From assembly GCA_003482555.1 (NCBI GenBank), contig DMYQ01000095.1, forward strand, positions 1 to 21,032: DNA of 21,032 nt. The letters run 5' to 3'. Under the pieces are notes generated by a model. That model did no database searches. It saw nothing but the letters and a program-made list of their open reading frames with translations, and had not been told where the DNA came from. A program made the translations under genes and the position numbers. This document shows, in pieces, positions 15,114-21,032 of the stretch (its first letter is position 1; every line of letters starts with the position of its first letter). The stretch comes from Janthinobacterium sp. (GTDB lineage: Bacteria; Pseudomonadota; Gammaproteobacteria; Burkholderiales; Burkholderiaceae_D).

Positions 15114-16239
15114 TATCCAGCACGATGCGCAGCATGCGGCGCAGCGGTTCGGCCGCGCCCCACAGCAGCTGGTCGCCGACGGTGAACGCGGACAGGTAGT
15201 CGCCGCCCATGGCCAGCTTGCGCAGACGCCCCACCGGGATGGTCAGGCTACCCGTCACGGCGGCAGGCGACAGGTCGCGCATCGACGCTTCGCGCGTGTT
15301 CGGCACCACCTTGGCCCACTGGTTGTTCGCGGCCAGCATGTCGGTGATCTCGTCGAGCGGCACGTCCTTCTTGAGCTTGATGGTGAGCGCCTGCGAGTGG
15401 CAACGCATGGCGCCCACGCGCACGCACAGGCCGTCCACGGGAATCTCCTTGCTGCCGCCGAAGGCCGCGCCCAGGCCGAGGATCTTGTTGGTCTCGGCGC
15501 CGGCCTTCCACTCTTCCTTGGATTGGCCGTTGCCCAGGTCCTTGTCGATCCACGGGATCAGGTTGCCGGCCAGCGGCACGCCGAACTGCTTGGTTTCCTC
15601 GGCCGACATGCCGTGCTGGGTGGCCAGCACGGTGCGGTCGATCTCGAGGATGGCCGAGGCCGGGTCGTCCAGCACCGCCTTGACCGAGCTGTTGATGGTG
15701 CCGAACTGGGTCAGCAGCTCGCGCATGTGCTGGGCGCCACCGCCGGACGCGGCCTGGTAGGTCATGGAGGTCATCCACTCGACCAGGTTGTGCTGGAACA
15801 GTCCGCCCAGGCCCATCAGCATGCACGACACGGTGCAGTTGCCGCCCACGAAGTTCTTCACGCCGCGGGTCAGCGCGTTCTTGATCACGTCCAGGTTGAC
15901 CGGGTCGAGCACGATGATGGCGTCGTCGTTCATGCGCAGGGTCGAGGCGGCGTCGATCCAGTAGCCGTTCCAGCCGGCCGCGCGCAGCTTGGGGAACACC
16001 TCGCTGGTGTAGTCGCCGCCCTGGCACGAAATGATGATCTCGCATTTCGACAGCTCGGCAATGTCGGTCGCGCTCTTGAGGGTGGTTTCGTTCTTCGCCA
16101 TCGCGGGCGCTTTGCCGCCCGGGTTCGACGTCGTGAAGAACACCGGTTCAATGTGGGCGAAATCGCCCTCGTCCTGCATCCGCTTCATCAGGACCGAACC
16201 GACCATGCCGCGCCAACCTACCAAGCCTACTAATTTCAT
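15109..16239 (-). CDS. asd: Aspartate-semialdehyde dehydrogenase
   Basis: Reduces aspartyl phosphate to aspartate semialdehyde with NADPH, the branch-point step towards lysine/diaminopimelate, threonine and methionine; essential for cell-wall diaminopimelate. It has 376 residues from the chosen start, the Gram-negative long form like E. coli Asd. The NADP loop GLVGWRGMVGS lies at the N-terminus, the catalytic cysteine (C135) in FVGGNCTVSCML, and the active-site histidine in RVGAMRCHSQAL. Two adjacent ATGs exist (16240-16242 and 16237-16239); the second has GGGG at better spacing (about 6 nt) and gives MKLVGLVGWRG, as in other Asd proteins, so I chose it. It follows leuB by about 45 nt with no promoter or lysine riboswitch visible, so it is probably cotranscribed with leuC-leuD-leuB. 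A triple-stop tandem repeat and a strong terminator follow. Confidence 0.97.
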   Translation of the reverse strand: MKLVGLVGWRGMVGSVLMKRMQDEGDFAHIEPVFFTTSNPGGKAPAMAKNETTLKSATDIAELSKCEIIISCQGGDYTSEVFPKLRAAGWNGYWIDAASTLRMNDDAIIVLDPVNLDVIKNALTRGVKNFVGGNCTVSCMLMGLGGLFQHNLVEWMTSMTYQAASGGGAQHMRELLTQFGTINSSVKAVLDDPASAILEIDRTVLATQHGMSAEETKQFGVPLAGNLIPWIDKDLGNGQSKEEWKAGAETNKILGLGAAFGGSKEIPVDGLCVRVGAMRCHSQALTIKLKKDVPLDEITDMLAANNQWAKVVPNTREASMRDLSPAAVTGSLTIPVGRLRKLAMGGDYLSAFTVGDQLLWGAAEPLRRMLRIVLDK

Positions 16240-16284
16240 CATCTTCCCCGTGCGGTTATTTACGATATCAACAAAACCTAAAAC

Positions 16285-17355
16285 TTATCCCAGCGCCTTG
16301 ACCACCGCGTTGCCCATCTCCTCGGTGCCGACACGGGTGGTGCCCGGCTCGTAGATGTCGCCGGTGCGCAGGCCCTGGGCCAGCACCGCCTTGACGGCGC
16401 CCTCGATGCGGTCGGCCTGCTCGCTCTTGCCCAGCGAGAAGCGCAGCATCATCGCCGCCGACAGGATCGTCGCCAGCGGATTGGCGATGCCCTTGCCGGC
16501 GATGTCGGGCGCCGAACCGTGCGAGGGCTCGTACAGGCCCTTGCTGTTGGCGTCCAGCGAGGCCGAGGGCAGCATGCCGATCGAACCGGTGAGCATGGCC
16601 GCGCAGTCCGAGAGGATGTCGCCGAACATATTGCCGGTGACGATGACGTCGAACTTCTTGGGCGCGCGCACCAGCTGCATGGCGGCGTTATCGACGTACA
16701 TGTGCTCGAGCTCCACGTCCGGATAGGCCTGGTGCACATCGGTGACGATGTCGCGCCAGAACTGGAAGGTCTCGAGCACGTTGGCCTTGTCCACGCTGGT
16801 GACGCGCTTGTCGCGCTTTTGCGCGGCCTGGAAGGCCACGTGGGCGATGCGCCGGATCTCGCTCTCGGCGTAGCGCATGGTGTCGAAGCCTTCGCGCTCG
16901 CCCTTGAACGGGCCGTCGGGGCATTCGCGCACGCCGCGCGGCTTGCCGAAGTAGATGTCGCCGGTCAGCTCGCGCACGATCAGGATGTCCAGGCCGGAGA
17001 CCACCTCAGGCTTGAGGGTCGAGGCGCCGGCCAGTTCCTTGTACAGGATCGCGGGACGGAAGTTGGCGAACAGGCCGAGCTCCTTGCGCAGGCCGAGGAT
17101 GGCCTGCTCGGGGCGCAGCGCGCGTTCGAGCTTGTCGTACTGGTAGTCGCCCACGGCGCCGAACAGGATCGCGTCGGCGGCCTTGGCCAGCGCCAGCGTG
17201 GCCGGCGGCAGCGGGTGGCCGTGGGCGGCGTAGCCGGCCCCGCCGACGTCCGCGCTTTCGAGTTCAAACTGTTCGCCGAGGGCGTTCAATACCTTGACCG
17301 CCTGCGCGGTGATTTCCGGGCCGATGCCGTCGCCCGGGAGGATTGCGATTTTCAT
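16285..17355 (-). CDS. leuB: 3-isopropylmalate dehydrogenase
   Basis: NAD-dependent oxidative decarboxylation of 3-isopropylmalate to 2-oxoisocaproate, the third step of leucine synthesis; cytoplasmic dimer. It has 356 residues, typical length. All expected active-site residues are visible: R90, R100 and R128 (in VRELTGDIYFGKPRG, 127-141), Y135, K190 (SVDKANVLE, 187-195), D222 (VDNAAMQL) and D246/D250 (GNMFGDILSD, 241-250). The nucleotide-binding EPSHGSAPDIAGKGIANP block (276-293) follows. The N-terminus KIAILPGDGIGPE fits the family and fixes the start at ATG 17353-17355, although no good Shine-Dalgarno sequence precedes it. It begins 25 nt after leuD, so the genes are almost certainly cotranscribed. 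Nothing unusual. Confidence 0.98.
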   Translation of the reverse strand: MKIAILPGDGIGPEITAQAVKVLNALGEQFELESADVGGAGYAAHGHPLPPATLALAKAADAILFGAVGDYQYDKLERALRPEQAILGLRKELGLFANFRPAILYKELAGASTLKPEVVSGLDILIVRELTGDIYFGKPRGVRECPDGPFKGEREGFDTMRYAESEIRRIAHVAFQAAQKRDKRVTSVDKANVLETFQFWRDIVTDVHQAYPDVELEHMYVDNAAMQLVRAPKKFDVIVTGNMFGDILSDCAAMLTGSIGMLPSASLDANSKGLYEPSHGSAPDIAGKGIANPLATILSAAMMLRFSLGKSEQADRIEGAVKAVLAQGLRTGDIYEPGTTRVGTEEMGNAVVKALG

Positions 17356-17380
17356 GGGTCGTGTGCTTCGTTCGTGTTCG

Positions 17381-18028
17381 TTAGATGCTGTTGGCCAGCC
17401 AGGGCTGGGCCGCCAGGTGGCGCTCTTCGAAGGCGCGGATGTCGTCGGCGTGGCGCAGGGTCAGGCCGATGTCGTCCAGGCCGTTCATCAGGCAGTACTT
17501 GCGGAACGGGTCGATCTGGAATTCGTACGACAGGCTGCCGTTCGAGGTCGAGATGCGCTGCTGTTCCAGGTCCACCACCAGGCGGAAGCCCGGGAAGGCC
17601 TTGACCTCGTTGAACAGGTGGTCGACCTGGGCTTCGGTCAGCACGATCGGCAGCAGGCCGCTCTTGTAGCAGTTGTTGAAGAAGATGTCGGCGAAGCTGG
17701 GCGCGACGACGGCGCGAAAGCCGTACTGGTCGAGCGCCCACGGCGCGTGTTCGCGCGAGGAGCCGCAGCCGAAGTTCTTGCGGGTCAGCAGGATCGAGGC
17801 GCCCTGGTAGCGCGCCTGGTTGAGCACGAAGTCAGGGTTGAGCGGGCGGCGGCTGTTGTCCTGGCCAGGCTCGCCGTGGTCCAGGTAGCGCCATTCGTCG
17901 AACAGGTTGGGGCCGAAGCCGGTGCGCCGGATCGACTTGAGGAACTGCTTGGGGATGATGGCGTCGGTGTCGACGTTGGCGCGGTCGAGCGGCGCCACCA
18001 GGCCTTCGTAAAGCGTGAATTTTTCCAT
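17381..18028 (-). CDS. leuD: 3-isopropylmalate dehydratase small subunit
   Basis: Small (swivel-domain) subunit of isopropylmalate isomerase; with LeuC it converts 2- to 3-isopropylmalate through the cis intermediate. It has 215 residues, the normal bacterial length. The substrate-recognition segment NVDTDAIIPKQFLK (18-31), the aconitase-swivel signature NFGCGSSREHAPWAL (85-99) and NNCYKSGLLPI (118-128) are intact. The ATG at 18026-18028 is preceded by AGAGAAG about 6 nt away. It is separated from leuC by an entericidin-like gene and by a perfect 11-bp hairpin just upstream of its ribosome site, an arrangement that may reduce its expression relative to the small lipoprotein. leuB follows 25 nt downstream. 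Confidence 0.98.
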   Translation of the reverse strand: MEKFTLYEGLVAPLDRANVDTDAIIPKQFLKSIRRTGFGPNLFDEWRYLDHGEPGQDNSRRPLNPDFVLNQARYQGASILLTRKNFGCGSSREHAPWALDQYGFRAVVAPSFADIFFNNCYKSGLLPIVLTEAQVDHLFNEVKAFPGFRLVVDLEQQRISTSNGSLSYEFQIDPFRKYCLMNGLDDIGLTLRHADDIRAFEERHLAAQPWLANSI

Positions 18029-18047
18029 GATTTCTTCTCTATCGGGT

Positions 18048-18074
18048 CGTTCCCGCCGCAGCCCGGCGGGAACG
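18048..18074 (-). other. Intercistronic hairpin between the entericidin gene and leuD
   Basis: Perfect 11-bp inverted repeat CGTTCCCGCCG (18048-18058) / CGGCGGGAACG (18064-18074) with loop CAGCC. It lies 10 nt past the lipoprotein stop codon and 19 nt before the leuD start. The minus-strand sequence after it (ACCCGATAGAG) has no T-tract, so partial termination or 3'-end protection of the upstream message are both possible. Confidence 0.65.
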
Positions 18075-18084
18075 GCGGCGGCGG

Positions 18085-18207
18085 TTATTTGTGACCAGCG
18101 CCTTCGACCACCTGGCCCACTTTTTGAACATCCTTGCCGACACCGGCAATGGTGTTGCAGCCGGCCAGGATCAGTGCGATCACGCTCAAGGCAAACAGTT
18201 TTTTCAT
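18085..18207 (-). CDS. Entericidin A/B-like small lipoprotein
   Basis: A 40-residue protein with the entericidin plan: MKK, a short hydrophobic stretch, a lipobox LAGC with the lipidated Cys at residue 17, then CNTIAGVGKDVQKVGQVVE, a short amphipathic helix, and a GHK end. Mature product is about 24 residues, anchored to a membrane by its lipid. Enterobacterial EcnA and EcnB are described as an antidote/toxin lipoprotein pair; the role in betaproteobacteria is not established, and here only one copy is present with no second gene. ATG 18205-18207 has GGGAG 6 nt upstream, a better ribosome site than those of its leu neighbours. It lies between leuC (40-nt gap) and leuD (56-nt gap containing a hairpin). 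I recall a small lipoprotein gene in this place in other betaproteobacteria as well. Family assignment is strong despite the small size. Confidence 0.9.
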   Translation of the reverse strand: MKKLFALSVIALILAGCNTIAGVGKDVQKVGQVVEGAGHK

Positions 18208-18247
18208 CTTGGACTCCCTAGGTGGTGGTATGGATTCTTGTTATGGT

Positions 18248-19651
18248 TTAGCGCAGCGCGCGCACGTCGACGAAGTGGCCTTCGATCCCGGCGGCGGCGG
18301 CCATCGCCGGCGACACCAGGTGGGTGCGGCCGCCCTGCCCCTGGCGGCCTTCGAAATTGCGGTTCGAGGTCGAGGCGCAGCGCTCGCCCGGCTCGAGGCG
18401 GTCGGCATTCATCGCCAGGCACATCGAGCAGCCCGGCTCGCGCCACTCGAAACCGGCGTCCTTGAAGATGCGGTCCAGGCCTTCGCGCTCAGCCTGTTCC
18501 TTGACCAGGCCGGAGCCGGGCACCACCAGGGCCAGGCGCACGTTGGAGGCGCGCTGCTTGCCGCGCACCACGGCGGCGGCCGCGCGCAGGTCTTCGATGC
18601 GCGAGTTGGTGCACGAACCGATGAACACCTTGTCGATGCGGATCTCGGACATCGGCGTGTTCGGCTTGAGGTCCATGTAGATGAGCGCCTTTTCCATCGC
18701 ATCGCGCCGCACCGGGTCTTTTTCCAGGTCCGGGTCCGGCACGCGGGCGTCGATCGCCACCACCATCTCGGGCGAGGTGCCCCAGGTCACCTGCGGGGTG
18801 ATCTCGGCCGCGTCGAGCGTGACCACCAGGTCGAACCTGGCGCCGGCGTCCGAATGCAGGGTGCGCCAGTAGTCGACGGCGCGGTCCCAGTGCGGGCCGG
18901 CCGGCGAGAACGGACGTCCCTTGACGTACTCGATGGTGGTGTCGTCCACGGCGACCATGCCGGCGCGCGCGCCCGCCTCGATCGCCATGTTACAGATCGT
19001 CATGCGCCCTTCCATCGACAGCGCGCGGATGGTCGAGCCGCCGAATTCGATCGCGTAGCCGGTGCCGCCGGCGGTGCCGATGCGTCCGATCACGGCCAGC
19101 ACGATGTCTTTCGCGGTCACGCCGGCCGGCAGCACGCCGTCCACCTGCACCAGCATCGCCTTGCTCTTCTTGGCCAGCAGGGTCTGGGTGGCCAGCACGT
19201 GCTCCACTTCCGAGGTGCCGATGCCGTGCGCCAGGCAGCCGAAGGCGCCGTGGGTGGAGGTGTGCGAGTCGCCGCAGACCACCGTCATGCCGGGCAGGGT
19301 CGCGCCCTGCTCTGGGCCGATCACGTGCACGATGCCCTGGCGCTTGTCGTTCATGTTGAAATAGGTCAGGCCGTAGCTCTTGGCGTTCGCGTCCAGGGTC
19401 TCCACCTGCAGGCGCGAGGTCGGGTCGGCGATGCCGTGGCTGCGGTCGGTGGTGGGCACGTTGTGGTCGGCCACGGCCAGGTTGGCCGAGGTGCGCCACA
19501 GCTTGCGGCCGGCCACGCGCAGGCCTTCGAAGGCTTGCGGGCTGGTCACTTCATGGACCAGGTGGCGGTCGATGTACAGCACCGTGGTGCCGTCTTCGTC
19601 GGCGCGCACAACGTGCGATTCCCAGAGTTTGTCGTAGAGCGTTTTAATCAT
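18248..19651 (-). CDS. leuC: 3-isopropylmalate dehydratase large subunit
   Basis: Large subunit of isopropylmalate isomerase, an aconitase-type [4Fe-4S] enzyme of leucine synthesis. It has 467 residues, the same class as E. coli LeuC. The three cluster ligands are in place: C347 (GSCTNSR, 346-352), C408 and C411 (GCSMCLAMN, 407-415). The conserved VCGDSHTSTHGAFG (125-138), HGIGTSEVEHVLATQ and the C-terminal TSNRNFEGRQG block are also intact. Start at ATG 19649-19651 (MIKTLYDKLW, typical); the ribosome site is weak. It is the first gene of the leuC-ecn-leuD-leuB-asd run, with a candidate extended -10 promoter 54 nt upstream. leuA is not in the window. No leader peptide with a run of leucine codons is evident in the 217-nt gap towards cheA. 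Confidence 0.98.
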   Translation of the reverse strand: MIKTLYDKLWESHVVRADEDGTTVLYIDRHLVHEVTSPQAFEGLRVAGRKLWRTSANLAVADHNVPTTDRSHGIADPTSRLQVETLDANAKSYGLTYFNMNDKRQGIVHVIGPEQGATLPGMTVVCGDSHTSTHGAFGCLAHGIGTSEVEHVLATQTLLAKKSKAMLVQVDGVLPAGVTAKDIVLAVIGRIGTAGGTGYAIEFGGSTIRALSMEGRMTICNMAIEAGARAGMVAVDDTTIEYVKGRPFSPAGPHWDRAVDYWRTLHSDAGARFDLVVTLDAAEITPQVTWGTSPEMVVAIDARVPDPDLEKDPVRRDAMEKALIYMDLKPNTPMSEIRIDKVFIGSCTNSRIEDLRAAAAVVRGKQRASNVRLALVVPGSGLVKEQAEREGLDRIFKDAGFEWREPGCSMCLAMNADRLEPGERCASTSNRNFEGRQGQGGRTHLVSPAMAAAAGIEGHFVDVRALR

Positions 19652-19704
19652 GATTGGATGTGAAACTCGTAGTGGAGCGACTGCTGAATCAGATACGGTC
19701 TTCG

Positions 19705-19732
19705 ATTATGCCATATTTGTGCAATGCGGCAG
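19705..19732 (-). promoter_or_regulatory. Candidate leuC promoter (extended -10)
   Basis: On the minus strand TGG-CATAAT (the hexamer at 19705-19710) resembles an extended -10 element with five of six consensus bases; at 16-nt spacing the -35 hexamer is CTGCCG (three of six). Transcription would start about 45-50 nt before the leuC ATG. The remaining bases of the 19652-19807 gap show no gene and no clear leader peptide. Confidence 0.4.
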
Positions 19733-19801
19733 TAGCGCCCCCCCGTTTGGGTGGCCGCCAAAGCGCGCGGTTTTGGCAACATCGCGTTGGGCGCGGCATG
19801 T

Positions 19802-19838
19802 GCAGGCAAAAAAAATGCCTGCTCAACTTCCGCAGGCA
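19802..19838 (-). terminator. Intrinsic terminator of the cheA-type gene, with a third repeat arm
   Basis: On the minus strand TGCCTGC (19838-19832) and GCAGGCA (19822-19816) form a 7-bp stem with a 9-nt loop, followed by eight T residues (19815-19808). A further TGCCTGC (19808-19802) follows the T-tract and could pair with the same middle arm instead. The terminator is about 30 nt past the stop of the kinase gene. Confidence 0.85.
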
Positions 19839-19868
19839 CTTTCATGTTCCGGTACCTGCGCTACATGC

Positions 19869-21032
19869 CTAGGCCGCCAGCTTGACGGTGCTGCGGCAGC
19901 CGTCCATCAGGAACGACAGGCCTACCACCAGCACCAGTTCACCCTCGGCCGAGCGCGCGGTGCCGGTGATGCCGTCGACCGTAATGGCGGTCATCGGCTT
20001 GATCACCAGGTCGGCGGTGCCGTCCACCGCCTCCACCGCCAGAATATACGGCTGGGGCGCGGCCACCACGATGCCGACCTTCTCCGAGCACGGCTCGTAG
20101 CCGAGCGCGTTGGCCAGCGAGCGCACCGGCAGCGGACGGCCCTGGTCCTTGAGCACGGGCGCGCCGCCCACGTTCATGAAGGTGTCGGGCAGTTCGACCA
20201 CGCGCTGCACCACCGCCATCGGCAGGGCCAGCGCGGCGCCCGAAGTCGACACCAGCATGGTCGGCACGATCGACAGCTCGATCGGCAGGCGGATCGCGAA
20301 CTTGGTGCCGTGACCCAGCGCCGACTCGATGTGGATCGCGCCGCGGTTCTTCTCCACCGCCGTCTTGACCACGTCCATGCCGACCCCGCGCCCGGACACC
20401 GAGGACGCCACCTCCTTGGTCGAGAAGCCCGGCAGGAACACCAGCTGGTAGGCTTCCTCGTCGGACTGCGACTGGTTCTCGTTGATCAGACCCTTCTGGA
20501 TCGCCTTGCGGCGCAGCGCGGCCGGGTCCATGCCCTTGCCGTCGTCCTGCAGCACGATCATGACGCTGTTGGCTTCCTGCCAGGCCTTGAGCGAGATGTA
20601 GGCCTTGGCCGGCTTGCCGGCGGCGAGGCGGTCCTCGGGACCTTCGACGCCATGGTCGAGCGCATTCCTGAGCATGTGCACCAGCGGGTCGTACAGGCTG
20701 TCGACGACCACGCGGTCCACTTCGGTCTCGGCTCCTTCGATGGTCAGCTCGACGTCCTTGCCCAGGTCCTTGGCCAGCTCGCGCACCAGGCGCGGGAATT
20801 TCTGGAACAGGCGTCCGACCGGCTGCATGCGGGTGGCCAGGGTGGCGCGCTGCAGTTCGGCCGAGTAGCGCGAGGCGCGTTCGAGCGTCTCGGTCAGGGT
20901 CGCCATGAGGGTGGCGGCCTGGCCTTCGAACTTGAACTGCGCCAGGCGCTCGAGCAGCACCGCGGCCTGGTTGGCCGCCTGCACCGATTCGCCGGCCACT
21001 TCGAGCAGCGCGTCGAGCTTGACGGCGTCGAC
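19869..21032 (-). CDS. CheA-type chemotaxis histidine kinase, C-terminal part
   Basis: The gene enters from beyond the window edge; 387 residues are visible and the start is outside. Counting from the first visible codon, a dimerisation segment (about 1-70, VDAVKLDALLEVAGE onward) precedes a CheA-type ATPase domain with N box HMLRNALDHGVE (119-130), G1 QDDGKGMDP (162-170) and G2 GRGVGMDVVK (214-223), then a CheW-like coupling domain (about 250-387) with FLMDGCRSTVKLAA-like end. The kinase phosphorylates response regulators after receptor input. There is no receiver domain after the CheW domain, unlike ChpA/PilL kinases of some type IV pilus systems. The Hpt domain(s) lie upstream and cannot be seen, so it may be CheA proper or a larger Hpt-CheA hybrid. 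Its stop is followed by a strong terminator, so it is transcribed separately from leuC. Confidence 0.93.
   Translation of the reverse strand, partial: VDAVKLDALLEVAGESVQAANQAAVLLERLAQFKFEGQAATLMATLTETLERASRYSAELQRATLATRMQPVGRLFQKFPRLVRELAKDLGKDVELTIEGAETEVDRVVVDSLYDPLVHMLRNALDHGVEGPEDRLAAGKPAKAYISLKAWQEANSVMIVLQDDGKGMDPAALRRKAIQKGLINENQSQSDEEAYQLVFLPGFSTKEVASSVSGRGVGMDVVKTAVEKNRGAIHIESALGHGTKFAIRLPIELSIVPTMLVSTSGAALALPMAVVQRVVELPDTFMNVGGAPVLKDQGRPLPVRSLANALGYEPCSEKVGIVVAAPQPYILAVEAVDGTADLVIKPMTAITVDGITGTARSAEGELVLVVGLSFLMDGCRSTVKLAA

Noticed and set aside
14817..15185. Plus-strand frame across the asd-fimV gap
   Set aside because: It reads through the asd terminator and the 12-nt tandem repeat and has no ribosome site or recognisable domain.
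16240..16284. Lysine riboswitch upstream of asd
   Set aside because: The leuB-asd gap is only about 45 nt, too short for the known lysine aptamer, and shows no stem structure.
18134..19663. 509-codon plus-strand open frame opposite leuC
   Set aside because: Antisense to a fully conserved leuC with intact cluster ligands; no family features.
19648..19782. 44-codon frame overlapping the leuC start as ATGA, considered as a leucine leader peptide
   Set aside because: It has few leucine codons, no attenuator stem follows, and the likely promoter -10 (19705-19710) lies inside it, so the full frame would not be transcribed.

Overview
The window is GC-rich chromosome from a Gram-negative bacterium, most likely a betaproteobacterium of the Oxalobacteraceae (Massilia/Duganella/Janthinobacterium type). 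That placement is inferred from gene order, the FimV and entericidin sequences and codon bias. All 19 genes I can support lie on the minus strand, so transcription runs from high to low coordinates. The order is cheA (5' end outside the window), leuC, entericidin, leuD, leuB, asd, fimV, truA, trpF, trpB, trpA, a small membrane protein, accD, folC, dedD, cvpA, purF, a metZ-position PLP enzyme, and a LysE/RhtB-type exporter. The backbone leuC-leuD-leuB-asd-fimV-truA-trpF-accD-folC-dedD-cvpA-purF-metZ is the well-known conserved block shared by pseudomonads and betaproteobacteria.

Region by region. (1) 19869-21032: the C-terminal part of a CheA-type histidine kinase, closed by an intrinsic terminator (19808-19838). 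(2) 15109-19651: leucine biosynthesis (leuC, leuD, leuB) with an entericidin-like lipoprotein gene inside it, followed by asd (aspartate family pathway) and a strong terminator (14990-15028). (3) 11846-14741: fimV, a polar/type IV pilus-associated LysM protein whose reading frame is broken by one extra base near 14290-14292. (4) 8184-11800: truA-trpF-trpB-trpA, tightly packed (1-nt gap, then an ATGA overlap), ending in a 12-bp hairpin terminator. (5) 7751-8026: an isolated 91-residue two-helix membrane protein. (6) 2267-7582: accD-folC-dedD-cvpA-purF (fatty acid, folate, cell division and purine genes), ending in an intrinsic terminator. (7) 920-2161: a Cys/Met-metabolism PLP enzyme with its own GC-rich hairpin leader. 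(8) 89-703: an amino-acid exporter with a palindromic site upstream.

The genes are mostly biosynthetic housekeeping: leucine, aspartate-semialdehyde/methionine, tryptophan, malonyl-CoA, folate and purine synthesis, with tRNA pseudouridylation and envelope proteins (FimV, DedD, CvpA, entericidin) between them. I do not see a CRISPR array, mobile element, RNA gene, defence island or secondary-metabolite cluster. I found no undescribed multi-gene system. The points that most deserve a second look are the fimV frameshift, the glutamate at the usual TrpA Asp60 position, the off-consensus PLP-lysine motif of the metZ-position enzyme, the unassigned membrane protein between trpA and accD, and the perfect hairpins found in many of the wider gene junctions.
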